64,000 nucleotides of DNA. Origin: Crocinitomix sp044361315. GTDB taxonomy: Bacteria; Bacteroidota; Bacteroidia; Flavobacteriales_D; Crocinitomicaceae. The notes beneath the pieces are model-generated. The model saw nothing but the letters and a program-made list of their open reading frames with translations. It was not told the origin of the DNA and did not search any database. The stretch spans positions 1-64,000 of the forward strand of contig JBIKJA010000003.1 of NCBI GenBank assembly GCA_044361315.1. Direction: 5' to 3'. How positions within the stretch are numbered: position 1 is the first letter of the stretch; every line of letters begins with the position of its first letter. The translations under genes were made by a program, and so were the position numbers. Shown one piece after another: positions 41,805-51,601 of the stretch.

Positions 41805-42740
41805 ATGGAAGCATTAAGAGTTGAAAATATCGTAAAACAATATGCCAATCACCGTGCTTTGTCGGACATTTCGTTGCGGACAGAAAAAGGCGAGATTTTT
41901 GGTTTATTGGGACCAAATGGAGCGGGTAAAACAACCTTGATTCGCATTATTAATCAAATTATTGGACCCGATTCTGGAAAAGTTTTTTTAAACGGAAAAC
42001 CGTTGCAGCGGGATGATATTTCCAAAATTGGTTATTTGCCAGAAGAACGTGGTTTGTACAAAAAAATGAAAGTCTATGACCAAGTCCTTTATTTTGCACA
42101 ATTAAAAGGAATGGGGAAAAAGGAAGCCAAACGTAAAATTGACGAATGGTTTGAAAAATTCGAAATTACCTCTTGGTACGGTAAAAAAGTTGAGGAATTG
42201 TCGAAAGGGATGGCGCAAAAAATTCAATTTATTATTACGGTTTTACATGAACCTGAATTGATTATTTTGGATGAGCCTTTTAGCGGATTTGATCCAATCA
42301 ACGCGCAGATTATTCGGAATGAGATTTTAGATTTAAAGAAAAAAGGATGTTCGATTTTACTTTCAACGCACAATATGAACAGTGTCGAAGAAATCTGTGA
42401 TTCGATTGCTTTGATGAATAAATCAGAGCTTATTTTAAATGGAAAATTAGCAACAATCAAAGAAGAATATCGCTCAAATGTCTACGCCATTCAATTTAAA
42501 GGAATGTTGTTTGGATTTGCGAATGCGCTTTTTGCCGATTTCAGCCTCGAACATTCGTACCAAATTGACAAAGAAAGAGCAGTGGCTCATGTTAAATTGT
42601 TAAAAGGAAACACCCTCAATGATTTATTGCGAACAGTGATGCCAATCGTGAATATTGAATCCTTAAACGAATTAATGCCTTCGATGAATGATATTTTTAT
42701 CCAAGCTGTACAAGGAGCGAAAGGAGGTAATGATGAGTAA
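41805..42740 (+). CDS. ABC transporter ATP-binding protein (NatA-like)
   Basis: A 311-residue ATPase subunit: Walker A GPNGAGKTT, signature ELSKGMAQKIQ, Walker B LIILDEPFSGFDP, and a C-terminal DUF4162-type extension after residue 220. The ATP-binding protein and the permease downstream form an ABC-2 exporter like NatAB; substrate unknown. Its 3' end overlaps the permease start by about 10 bases. GldA was considered because gldF and gldG lie 6 kb away, but the partnered permease makes NatA-like more likely. Confidence 0.9.
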   Translation: MEALRVENIVKQYANHRALSDISLRTEKGEIFGLLGPNGAGKTTLIRIINQIIGPDSGKVFLNGKPLQRDDISKIGYLPEERGLYKKMKVYDQVLYFAQLKGMGKKEAKRKIDEWFEKFEITSWYGKKVEELSKGMAQKIQFIITVLHEPELIILDEPFSGFDPINAQIIRNEILDLKKKGCSILLSTHNMNSVEEICDSIALMNKSELILNGKLATIKEEYRSNVYAIQFKGMLFGFANALFADFSLEHSYQIDKERAVAHVKLLKGNTLNDLLRTVMPIVNIESLNELMPSMNDIFIQAVQGAKGGNDE

Positions 42741-44058
42741 AATTTCGCTAATCATTAAACGCGAATATTCTTCGCGGGTGATGAAAAAATCGTTTTTAGT
42801 GGTCACCATTCTCGTACCACTTTTAATTACCGGTCTTGGTTTTCTTGCCATGTGGATGAGTGTCGAAGAAACCAAACAAGTGCGGGTTTTGGTCATTGAT
42901 CCAGCCAATTTATGCGGTGGTAAAATTTATGTTGGAAACGATCCAAATCCTCCTGTAAAATTCTATTTTCAAGAAAAGGAAGTATTGCCAGATGATTTTC
43001 AAAACCGCGAAGACCTGCAATCGTATGATATTTTATTGGGGATTGATGCAAAAGTGATCACCAATAAACACATCAAAGCATTTTACCGAGAGAAACCAAG
43101 TGCCCGTGTCGAATACTATATCCGAAATAAAATTGAATTGCGGATGGAGGAATATTTTGCCATGGATAGAGGGATTAGTTTGAATGAATACCGAATTATT
43201 CGACAAGAATTTAATTTTATTCTCGAAAACATCGACCCATTAAAAGATGATACCGAAATTATGTATGCGCAAGGGGTTGGATTTGTTTTCTCCATCTTCA
43301 TTTTTATTTTTATTCTGATTTATTCTAGCCAAGTAATGCGTGGGGTAATCGAAGAAAAAACCAGTCGTGTAGTTGAAATTTTGGTATCTTCTGTGAAACC
43401 AGTGCAGTTGATGTTGGGGAAAATAATCGGAATCGGTTTGGTCGGGTTGACACAATTTGCAATTTGGATTGTTTTAATCACACTCGCTTTAGTTTTAATG
43501 CGAAGTTTTGTTTTTCAAGATATTCTTGATCCTTCAACGTTAGCGGATGCAATGGGGCCTTTAGATGGAATGAGCAACAATGTTCAATCAACCATTTTAA
43601 AAGACAGTGATTTAATTTACATCATCTACAATGGCATTCCATGGGCAACTTTATTGACCTTTTTTGTCTTGTATTTTGTGGGTGGATATCTTTTATATGG
43701 TGGATTATTTGCGGTAATTGGTTCGGCTGTTGATTCGGAAACGGATTCGCAACAAGTTATGATTCCGGTGATGTTGCCTTTGTTATTTTCATATGTGATT
43801 GGTATCATGGTGATATTTAATCCTGGTGGTCCAGCAGCGCTGTGGTTTTCTCAAATTCCGTTTTCTTCACCAATCATCATGCTCCAGCGCATTGCGGCAG
43901 GAACAGTAGGTGTTTGGGAAGTATTTTTATCACTTGGTTTGTTGACGTTGACTTTTGTCGTAATTTTATACGGAGCAGCCAAAGTGTACCGCACAGGAAT
44001 TTTAATGTACGGTAAAAAGGCAACTTGGCGCGAAATAATTAAATGGCTGAGGTACTAA
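42730..44058 (+). CDS. ABC-2 type permease (NatB-like)
   Basis: A 442-residue permease. One helix near the N-terminus (SFLVVTILVPLLITGLGFLAM), a periplasmic domain of about 160 residues, then five or six helices with YSSQVMRGVIEEKTSRVVEI, the typical ABC-2 coupling segment. Start at ATG 42730 or 42733. An unusually good Shine-Dalgarno, AAGGAGG, lies at 42721-42727 inside the upstream gene and supports this start over a frame opening at 42688. Confidence 0.9.
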   Translation: MMSKISLIIKREYSSRVMKKSFLVVTILVPLLITGLGFLAMWMSVEETKQVRVLVIDPANLCGGKIYVGNDPNPPVKFYFQEKEVLPDDFQNREDLQSYDILLGIDAKVITNKHIKAFYREKPSARVEYYIRNKIELRMEEYFAMDRGISLNEYRIIRQEFNFILENIDPLKDDTEIMYAQGVGFVFSIFIFIFILIYSSQVMRGVIEEKTSRVVEILVSSVKPVQLMLGKIIGIGLVGLTQFAIWIVLITLALVLMRSFVFQDILDPSTLADAMGPLDGMSNNVQSTILKDSDLIYIIYNGIPWATLLTFFVLYFVGGYLLYGGLFAVIGSAVDSETDSQQVMIPVMLPLLFSYVIGIMVIFNPGGPAALWFSQIPFSSPIIMLQRIAAGTVGVWEVFLSLGLLTLTFVVILYGAAKVYRTGILMYGKKATWREIIKWLRY

Positions 44059-44068
44059 AATTAACGCT

Positions 44069-44965
44069 TTGAAAAGAATCGCAATCATCGATTTAGGCAC
44101 AAATACATTTAACTTGTTGATTATTAACAAGTCAGAGAATGATTATTCCAAAGTGTATGAAACGAAAGTGGGGGTAGGTTTAGGTTTTGGTGGGATCAAT
44201 AAAAATATAATACAAGAAAATGCCTTGTTGCGTGGATTAGATACCTTGAAAAGCTACAAAGAAAAATGCGATGAACTAAAAGTCGATTCAATTTTTGCTT
44301 TTGGAACATCCGCCTTGCGAAATGCCGAAAACAGAGAAGACTTTTTGATGCGTGCTAAATTGGAAGCGAATATTGATATTGAAGTTATTTCAGGAAAACG
44401 TGAAGCCGAATTAATTTACAAAGGCGTCATTCATCGGTTACCTGATATTGGCGCTTTTATGGTGATGGATATTGGGGGCGGAAGTACTGAATTTGTGTTA
44501 GGAGATATTAACCAAGTTTATGATGTAGAAAGTTTTGAAATTGGGGTAGCTCGGATTTATCAACTGTTTGATTTTTCAGATCCCTTTTCAGCGGAAGATT
44601 CAGCTGTTATAGAAGCTTATTTAGATTCGAAAGTGGGTGACTTTTTTGATACCATTCAAATTCAACAATTGGTTGGCTCAAGTGGTTCTTTTGAGACGTT
44701 TTACCAATTGATTTTTGACTTGCGTAAACCTTTAACAGACTATGTCGAATTGGAAAAAGCTGCATTAATGGAGACCTTGGATCAAATCATTCATTCCACA
44801 CAAGCAGAAAGGGATGCGGATGAACGAATCATCTTAATTCGTAAAAAAATGATTCCTATTGCCGCTGTTAAAATTCGGTGGATCATTTGTAAATTAGCCA
44901 TTGAAAAAATCATTGTTTCACCTTATGCGTTAAAAGAAGGTGTGTTGAAAGAAATTATTTTTTAA
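44069..44965 (+). CDS. Ppx/GppA family phosphatase
   Basis: A 298-residue exopolyphosphatase/pppGpp phosphatase with the ASKHA fold: phosphate 1 loop AIIDLGTNTFNLLI, then FGTSALRNAENRE, and phosphate 2 loop MDIGGGSTEFVLGD. It has only the two core lobes, as is common in Bacteroidota, and lacks the C-terminal HD-like domains of E. coli Ppx. It starts with TTG at 44069, 10 bases after the permease. Likely degrades polyphosphate or (p)ppGpp; which one cannot be told. Confidence 0.92.
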   Translation: MKRIAIIDLGTNTFNLLIINKSENDYSKVYETKVGVGLGFGGINKNIIQENALLRGLDTLKSYKEKCDELKVDSIFAFGTSALRNAENREDFLMRAKLEANIDIEVISGKREAELIYKGVIHRLPDIGAFMVMDIGGGSTEFVLGDINQVYDVESFEIGVARIYQLFDFSDPFSAEDSAVIEAYLDSKVGDFFDTIQIQQLVGSSGSFETFYQLIFDLRKPLTDYVELEKAALMETLDQIIHSTQAERDADERIILIRKKMIPIAAVKIRWIICKLAIEKIIVSPYALKEGVLKEIIF

Positions 44966-44986
44966 AGTCATTAAAATCAATTCATT

Positions 44987-45481
44987 ATGCACGATTCATT
45001 CAGCCTTTTACCACCTTATTCTCGGGTGTGGATTTTCCAAACAGATCGGTTTTTAACTGGTTCTGAATGTCGTGAAATTCAACTTCGGTTAAATGATTTT
45101 ATCCCCAATTGGGCTTCGCATGGCAATGGTTTAAATGGTGGATTTAAATTGGAAAAAAATCTTTTTGTGATCGTTGGGGTGGATGAGTCTAAATCCATGG
45201 CTAGTGGCTGTTCAATTGATAGTTTAACGCGTGTAATTAAAGAATTAGGAACGGCTTTAAATGTCGATTTTTTTAATCGATTAGCCATTGCTTACGAAAA
45301 TCAACAAGGAAAACTCGAAATCGTTTCTATGACGGCGTTCAAAGCTTTAATTTCTTCAAGTCAAGTAAATTACGACACCGTTGTCTTTAATAATTTGGTC
45401 GCTTCGAAAGAAGAATTTGATCAAAAATGGCGAACAAATGTCGGGCAAAGTTGGCACGCTAATTTATTTCAGTTGGCATGA
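44987..45481 (+). CDS. Conserved Bacteroidota protein, often mislabelled ABC transporter ATPase
   Basis: A 164-residue soluble protein with SRVWIFQTDRFLTGSECREI, then LNGGFKLEKNLFVIVGVDES and CSIDSLTRVIKELG. Homologues in Flavobacteriia are often named ABC transporter ATPase, but no Walker motif is present, so the name is not supported. Its stop overlaps the next start by 4 bases (ATGA). Function unknown. Confidence 0.8.
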   Translation: MHDSFSLLPPYSRVWIFQTDRFLTGSECREIQLRLNDFIPNWASHGNGLNGGFKLEKNLFVIVGVDESKSMASGCSIDSLTRVIKELGTALNVDFFNRLAIAYENQQGKLEIVSMTAFKALISSSQVNYDTVVFNNLVASKEEFDQKWRTNVGQSWHANLFQLA

Positions 45482-47874
45482 GGAAATTGATTGGACTTTT
45501 CCTTTTATTCGTTTCGACGGCCGTTATAGGTCAATCGGAAGTGGTCGACCTAAAAAACTTCAAGGCAGATGTCTTGAATCAAGCCTTAATTGATGAGGTC
45601 AATGCCTTACGAAAACGTAAAAGACTCGATTCGTTGACTAATGATGTGATTTTGGAAAAGGCGGCTTTGGATCAAGCGCAATATATGGCAGCTGAACAAG
45701 AATTAGGGCATGGACAAAAAAGTAAACTCAAAGGTTCGCCCTACAAACGTGTCTTGTTTTATGGTGGCTCACACAATTTAATTGGCGAAAATGTCCTTTC
45801 TTATAATTTGGAAAGCGAATTAAAAAAGTCTAAAAACAAACTCACTTACCAACGCTTGGCAAAAGATCTCATCGACCAATGGGAAAAATCTAAGCCGCAT
45901 TATGAAAATTTAATTGAACCAGATTATACCCAAATTGCTCACCAATTTGCCATTAAAGATGGGGTGTTATTTGCCTGTCAAGTTTTTGGATCAAAACCCT
46001 TTATTGAAAAATATGAATTTGTTGAAGGACAACCGATTTCTATAAAAGATGGATTGGAATGTTATAATTGCAAACAGGTTAAGAAAAAAATCTATGATGG
46101 CGATGTCACGCTCGGTTGGTACACCGTCTCAAATGATTCGATTTATTATTGGAACCTACGTCGCTATCAAAAGAATTATTTCTACAATAAAAAGAAAGAT
46201 AAATACCGTGTTTCTTATTCAAAAGATAACCTCAAACAAATTTTTTCTGCCAATGGTGTGTTAACCATGGATTTGATTCACTATGAACAATTTGATTGTA
46301 ATGGAAAAACTAGTTTTCACAATTCGCCTTATCACAAAGGGTACTATTTAGGCTATTTAGACAAACGAACGATTGAACAAAGAGATTTAAGAAATTACCC
46401 AGGCTTGGTTCAAGTTTTTGTCGGAATGAAACCGAGTTTTGCAGACACTTCATTTCAAGTAGATTTTTATTTGGTGAAAAAACAAAGAAATTGCATCCAA
46501 TCCAGCACCATTTATGTCACACCAGATTATCTTTCACCCAACGAATATTTCCAATTACCTGCGCCAACAATGAATGTAGGAGGTTCGGTGGTTATTGAAG
46601 ATTCGGTTTCCACTCGAATTCCTTTCGAACGGAATCAAACCAACGAAGACACTTCAATTTTTAGGCCCTTGATTAGTTTGATGGACAGTTTAATTCAAGA
46701 TGATCACACCATTAAACGTGTTTATTTTACGGGCGTCGCATCGATTGAAGGAACAGAAAAGGACAACCGGAAATTAATTAATAAGCGCGGAGCAATTATC
46801 GAAGAGTACTTGAAACGGTATTATCCAAACATCCCTTTTGAAAGTGAATTTTACGAAAATTTTGATGATTTTAAATCGGGCTTGGTGGCTGCAGGCTACG
46901 TGGATGCAACAGAAATATCGATGGATACCCTGAGAATGTTTGCCAATGACCGGGCCAATGACAAAGAAATTGCAGCTATTTTGGATAATTCTCGCTTTTC
47001 AACTGTCAAGGTGGTGTATAGTGATCAATATGAAATTGCGGAGGGATCTTACGGAAGATCTGTTCAGCGTATTCACGACCTAATCAAAGAAAACAAAATC
47101 AATGAGATTATTCCTTTATATCTTTTATTAGCCAACCAAGTAATTGAAGGAGATTCGACTAATTTAGAGGCACTAAATGCCTTAGAATTTCCGAAGAATC
47201 AGATGTATGCCAAATTGCATTGGTATGATTTTTTATTCGATTTGGCATTGTCTACCACCGAAATTAGAGGTGAACGTTTATCTGAATTGCAAAAGTTAGG
47301 AGCAATTACAAGTGACGGTCAATTGGTTGAATATTCACTTTTGTTTAACCTGTTTTATCAAAATAAAGCCATTAAAATTGAGAATCAAAACGAAATAATT
47401 GCGGGATTGCGAGATAAACGTCAAAAAGCTTGGATTGAAACCTTGGCAATTATTGATTCGGTAGAAACTGGCCAAATGACGCCTAATAAAGCGGCCCCAA
47501 TCATCGTTAAAAATGTTTTGAATTTAAAATTTGAGCTCAATCAAACTTATTTTATCTGTCAATACTTGATTCATTGGGGATTTACGACCGAACCGTACGT
47601 GCTTTTGTCAAAATTTGTACGACGACCAAATCAAAATCCAAAACTTTACGCGCAATATTTAAAGTTAGGATATTATTTAGGACAATTTGAAATTGAAAAC
47701 GAATGGAAAAAAATTAAAGGAGTCATTAAACAGTTCGCAACCACGTGTCCAGAAGAATTTTGTCAGCTATTTAAATGGGACGAAATGGGAATTGGTAGTT
47801 TAAAAAAGAAAGAAATCGCCGCTTTATTTTGTGAAAAATGCCAAGAAATGACCATTACAAATACGGAGGAGTAG
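45478..47874 (+). CDS. Secreted CAP-domain protein with OmpA-like region
   Basis: A 798-residue exported protein. Signal peptide MRKLIGLFLLFVSTAVIGQ; a CAP/SCP domain at about 25-170 (LNQALIDEVNALRKRKRLDS, then LGHGQKSKLKG and NLIGENVL); and a region at about 370-520 with TRIPFERNQTNEDTSIF and FTGVASIEGTEKDNRKLINK, whose shape resembles OmpA-like peptidoglycan-binding domains. The C-terminal 270 residues are helical and unknown. It may be a cell-wall-bound surface protein. The start overlaps the gene before it. Confidence 0.8.
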   Translation: MRKLIGLFLLFVSTAVIGQSEVVDLKNFKADVLNQALIDEVNALRKRKRLDSLTNDVILEKAALDQAQYMAAEQELGHGQKSKLKGSPYKRVLFYGGSHNLIGENVLSYNLESELKKSKNKLTYQRLAKDLIDQWEKSKPHYENLIEPDYTQIAHQFAIKDGVLFACQVFGSKPFIEKYEFVEGQPISIKDGLECYNCKQVKKKIYDGDVTLGWYTVSNDSIYYWNLRRYQKNYFYNKKKDKYRVSYSKDNLKQIFSANGVLTMDLIHYEQFDCNGKTSFHNSPYHKGYYLGYLDKRTIEQRDLRNYPGLVQVFVGMKPSFADTSFQVDFYLVKKQRNCIQSSTIYVTPDYLSPNEYFQLPAPTMNVGGSVVIEDSVSTRIPFERNQTNEDTSIFRPLISLMDSLIQDDHTIKRVYFTGVASIEGTEKDNRKLINKRGAIIEEYLKRYYPNIPFESEFYENFDDFKSGLVAAGYVDATEISMDTLRMFANDRANDKEIAAILDNSRFSTVKVVYSDQYEIAEGSYGRSVQRIHDLIKENKINEIIPLYLLLANQVIEGDSTNLEALNALEFPKNQMYAKLHWYDFLFDLALSTTEIRGERLSELQKLGAITSDGQLVEYSLLFNLFYQNKAIKIENQNEIIAGLRDKRQKAWIETLAIIDSVETGQMTPNKAAPIIVKNVLNLKFELNQTYFICQYLIHWGFTTEPYVLLSKFVRRPNQNPKLYAQYLKLGYYLGQFEIENEWKKIKGVIKQFATTCPEEFCQLFKWDEMGIGSLKKKEIAALFCEKCQEMTITNTEE

Positions 47875-47938
47875 GATAGACACATGTAATAATTAAATAT
47901 TTTAGCCATTTTTATTCAAAAAAGCGCCTTAAAACTAC

Positions 47939-47946
47939 TACTTTTG
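47939..47946 (+). promoter_or_regulatory. Putative gldF promoter -7 element (TACTTTTG)
   Basis: TACTTTTG matches TAnnTTTG, 43 bases before the gldF ATG. No TTG is seen at the usual -33 distance. Confidence 0.4.
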
Positions 47947-47989
47947 GACTTTACATGGCAGACATTAAAAAGAAAGCGAAGAAAATAAC

Positions 47990-48721
47990 ATGAAAGCACT
48001 TTATTTAAAAGAGTTAAGAAGTTTTTTGAGTTCCATTATCGGCTATATTTTCATAGGGATATTTTTGGTGCTAAATAGTTTGTTCTTGTGGGTCTTTTCT
48101 TACGAAACAAATATCCTAGAAGGTGGAACGGCCGACTTACGATCATTTTTTGGAATCAGTCCAATTATTTTCTTGATTCTCATTCCGGCCATCACCATGC
48201 GTTCCTTCTCAGAAGAGCGAAGAACAGGAACGATCGAATTACTTTTTACCAAACCAATTTCTGATTTTACCATCATTTTTACCAAATATTTGGCTGGAGT
48301 CACCTTGGTATTTATCTCTATTTTACCAACCCTGATTTATTATTATTCAGTTCATAATTTAGGCGAACCCGTTGGAATTATTGACGATGGAGCAACCATC
48401 ACATCTTATCTTGGATTGATGTTAGTGGGCGCTTGTTTGGTGGCGGTCGGAATTTTTGCATCCAGTGTCACAGATAGCCAAATTGTTTCCTTCATTTTAT
48501 CGATGTTTTTATCTTGGTTTTTGTTTATGGGCCTCGATTTATTAGCTGTTTACAGTCAGTTTGGAGGTTTGGATTTGATTTTCCGAAATTTGGGAATTAT
48601 GGAACATTACGAATCAATCCAAAAAGGAGTGATTGATACACGAGACATCATCTATTTTATAAGTTTTGCGGCAGTATTTATCTTATCAACCAAATTGGTA
48701 TTACAAGCTAGAAAATGGTAA
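47990..48721 (+). CDS. gldF: Gliding motility ABC permease GldF
   Basis: A 243-residue six-helix ABC-2 permease starting MKALYLKELRSFLSSIIGYI, as GldF does. It forms, with GldG and the ATPase GldA, an exporter-like complex needed for gliding in Flavobacterium johnsoniae. The motif RSFSEERRTGTIELLFTKP is the coupling segment. It overlaps gldG by 7 bases. gldA is not in the window. Confidence 0.92.
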   Translation: MKALYLKELRSFLSSIIGYIFIGIFLVLNSLFLWVFSYETNILEGGTADLRSFFGISPIIFLILIPAITMRSFSEERRTGTIELLFTKPISDFTIIFTKYLAGVTLVFISILPTLIYYYSVHNLGEPVGIIDDGATITSYLGLMLVGACLVAVGIFASSVTDSQIVSFILSMFLSWFLFMGLDLLAVYSQFGGLDLIFRNLGIMEHYESIQKGVIDTRDIIYFISFAAVFILSTKLVLQARKW

Positions 48722-50505
48722 GTATGACAGGAAAAGACTCGAAATCAGGAGCGACACATCGACCAGGTAAAAGAGATGTTTTGAACTATTTAGGAATAGT
48801 AGCGATTATTTTTTTGCTAAACTATATCTGCTCTTTTTTTATTGGAAGATTTGATATCACCGAAGATAAAAGGCATTCCTTATCAGAAAATACCATTGCG
48901 CTTTTACAAGATGAAAATCGAATTAAAGAACGTATTTTTTTCAAGATCTATTTAGAAGGGGATTTACCTGCCGACATCAAAAAAATCAGAAATTCTATCC
49001 AAGAAAAATTGGATGAATTTATCGTTTATGCAGGTGATAAAATTCAATATGAGTTTATTGATCCAAATGGCGAAGATGATGTCAATTTTAATTTAGAAGT
49101 TCAAAAAAATATCTACCAAGAAGGAATTGCCCCTTGCGACATTCAGATTATTAGTGCCGACAAAGCGGAGATTAAAACCATTTGGCCAGGTGCATTAATC
49201 GAATACAAAGGAAAAACGGTAGATCAAGTGCAGTTTTTCACTAATCGTTTGATTGTGAACAACGAAGATATGCGTGGATTGGCCGATCGAACGATTAATA
49301 ATCTTGAATACCAATTAATCAGTGCCGTTAGACGGGTAAGCGCTTCAGAAAAACAAACTATTGGATTTTTAAGTGGACAAGGTGAATTAGATGCTTGGCA
49401 AACAGCTGATGTAAGAACTGGTTTGGATCGATATTATCTAGTAGAAGATGTTGAAATTAATGGAAAATTAGATGCACTGTCAGCTGTGGATGCCTTGATT
49501 ATCGCCCAGCCAAAAACGCCATTTAATGAAAAGGATAAATTTATCATCGATCAATTTATCATGAACGGTGGCAAGGTACTTTGGTTTATTGATCCATTAG
49601 AAGTTAATCGTGATTCCTTGTATTTCACTGGTGAAACGTTTGGGATTTCAGCCAATTTAAATATCGAAAAGGACATGATTTTTAAATATGGTGCACGTTT
49701 AAATGCAACGACACTTATCGACAAAGAATGTGGGCCTATTTATATTCCTGGTCATCCAATGGGTGTGGTGGATTGGTATTTTTACCCAATTCTTCAACGT
49801 TCAACTCATCCAATCACCAAAAACATTGATCCAATTAAGGCCGAATATGCAAGTACCTTAGAAATTGTCAATGAAGAGGATGTCGATGTTAAAAAAACAA
49901 TTTTGTTGCATTCATCCGATAATTCGCAAGAGTTTAAAGCGCCAGTGAGGATCAACTATGGCATTGTAGATGTCGAACCGAATTTTAAGAAAGGCAATGC
50001 CGAATTTCCTGTAGCAATGATGCTCGAAGGAAAATTTACTTCTGCTTTTGAAAATCGAATCAGTGATTCTTTTGTTAATTCACCCGATTTTAAAACGGTG
50101 TTTAAAAGTGTGGATAATAAAATGTTGGTGGTGTCCGACGGTGATATCATCCGCAACGAAGTAGATTCAAAAGTAGTAGATGGTAAAACACTTTACCGCG
50201 CAATTCCTATGGAAATTGATGTCTTTGGTGTACAAAATGCCAATAAAACACCAAAATACGTGTACGGAAATCGTGATTTTGTCCTGAATTGTATCGATTA
50301 TATGTTGGATGATTTTTCTTTAATCGATGTGCGTGCCAAAACAATCACCATGCGGGTCTTGGATAAACAAAAGATCACCAAAGGCAAAGACAAATGGAAA
50401 TTTTTGAACATTGGAATGCCATTGTTGTTGATTTTTATCTTGGCGACGGCTCAATTATTTATCAGACGTGGAAAATACGGTGTTGCTAGCATTAAAAAGA
50501 AGTAA
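48715..50505 (+). CDS. gldG: Gliding motility protein GldG
   Basis: A 596-residue membrane protein with helices near each end (LGIVAIIFLLNYICSFFIG and a C-terminal PLLLIFILATAQLFI) and a large periplasmic part of the ABC_transp_aux type. RFDITEDKRHSLSENTIALL is the family signature. It belongs to the GldAFG complex. An ATG at 48724 is an alternative start. The DUF4340 gene follows after 29 bases. Confidence 0.93.
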   Translation: MVSMTGKDSKSGATHRPGKRDVLNYLGIVAIIFLLNYICSFFIGRFDITEDKRHSLSENTIALLQDENRIKERIFFKIYLEGDLPADIKKIRNSIQEKLDEFIVYAGDKIQYEFIDPNGEDDVNFNLEVQKNIYQEGIAPCDIQIISADKAEIKTIWPGALIEYKGKTVDQVQFFTNRLIVNNEDMRGLADRTINNLEYQLISAVRRVSASEKQTIGFLSGQGELDAWQTADVRTGLDRYYLVEDVEINGKLDALSAVDALIIAQPKTPFNEKDKFIIDQFIMNGGKVLWFIDPLEVNRDSLYFTGETFGISANLNIEKDMIFKYGARLNATTLIDKECGPIYIPGHPMGVVDWYFYPILQRSTHPITKNIDPIKAEYASTLEIVNEEDVDVKKTILLHSSDNSQEFKAPVRINYGIVDVEPNFKKGNAEFPVAMMLEGKFTSAFENRISDSFVNSPDFKTVFKSVDNKMLVVSDGDIIRNEVDSKVVDGKTLYRAIPMEIDVFGVQNANKTPKYVYGNRDFVLNCIDYMLDDFSLIDVRAKTITMRVLDKQKITKGKDKWKFLNIGMPLLLIFILATAQLFIRRGKYGVASIKKK

Positions 50506-50534
50506 TTGTTTATTGAGTTAATTGGAGGTGAAGA

Positions 50535-51572
50535 ATGAAAAATTTAAAAACAATTGGAATAATTATCGTCGCGGGTTTATTAGGGTTTTTTGCCTATAAA
50601 TTAGCAACTAAACAATCAGGAAGTCAATTGGCAAGTGAGGCTTTGTCTGATTTTGAAGTAAAGGACACCGCCTCAATCAACAAATTAGTGATTACTGATA
50701 CCGAAGGAAGTGATGGATCAACGTTAATTCGTGGTACAAAAGGGTGGACACTTGAATCGGGCGGTTGCGTGCAACAACATTTGGTGCATACCATGTTAGA
50801 AACCATTAAATACATTAAAGTAAAAAGTCCTGTCCCAGAGGGATCAATAGCAAATGTCAATAAATCGTTGGCTAGTCACCACGTTAAAATGGAGATTTAT
50901 GTAAAGGATAAATTGGCAAAAACTTGGTTTATTGGGGATCCTACACAAGATCAATATGGAACGTATATGCTCCTAAAAGATCCTGAAAAGGGGAAATCGC
51001 CCGAACCATTTATTATGCACTTGCCAAACATGTATGGAAACCTTTCAACACGGTTCATCGCAGATCCGAAATTACTAGGTTGTACCGAAGTTTTTTCTTA
51101 TGATCCGATCGAAATTCAATCAGTTGAGGTGACGATTCCGGATTCTTCGCAGTTAAATTTTAAAGTTGTTGCCTTGAATGAAAATTTATTTTCTGTCATG
51201 AACAACCAAACTAAACTTGAAAAATTTGATACAACCTTAGTTCGTTCATACTTGTTGGATTACCGTAAAATTCATTTCGAAAATCACAATTATAATTTGA
51301 GTGATGCCAATTTAGATTCCTTGAAAAAAAGCACCCCATTTTATAAGATTAAAGTCACCGATAAAAAAGGGAAAACAAACCAAGTAAAAATTTATCGAAG
51401 AAAATACAACTACGAAAAGTTAGGTTTGGATGGGAAACCAATGGAATTTGATCAAGATCGGATTTGGTTAGAATTAAATGACGGTACAATTGTGGTAGCA
51501 CAATATTACGTATTTGGTAAATTGATGCGCACGATTGATTATTTTAAAGGACCTCCACTAGGTTTGAGGTAG
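50535..51572 (+). CDS. DUF4340 domain protein
   Basis: A 345-residue protein with an N-terminal membrane anchor (TIGIIIVAGLLGFFAYKLA) and a periplasmic DUF4340 region (IRGTKGWTLESGGCVQQHLV, then TWFIGDPTQDQYGTYMLLKD). DUF4340 genes often follow GldG/ABC_transp_aux genes, and here the three are close together, so it likely joins that complex. Confidence 0.88.
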   Translation: MKNLKTIGIIIVAGLLGFFAYKLATKQSGSQLASEALSDFEVKDTASINKLVITDTEGSDGSTLIRGTKGWTLESGGCVQQHLVHTMLETIKYIKVKSPVPEGSIANVNKSLASHHVKMEIYVKDKLAKTWFIGDPTQDQYGTYMLLKDPEKGKSPEPFIMHLPNMYGNLSTRFIADPKLLGCTEVFSYDPIEIQSVEVTIPDSSQLNFKVVALNENLFSVMNNQTKLEKFDTTLVRSYLLDYRKIHFENHNYNLSDANLDSLKKSTPFYKIKVTDKKGKTNQVKIYRRKYNYEKLGLDGKPMEFDQDRIWLELNDGTIVVAQYYVFGKLMRTIDYFKGPPLGLR

Positions 51573-51601
51573 AAGAAGTCTTATTAAAAGTGAATTGGTA
51601 G

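Noticed and set aside
41805..44058. GldA, to complete GldAFG
   Set aside because: The ATPase overlaps its own permease gene and has a DUF4162-type tail, which fits NatAB better.
44987..45481. ABC transporter ATPase
   Set aside because: No Walker A, Walker B or signature motif is present despite the common database name.
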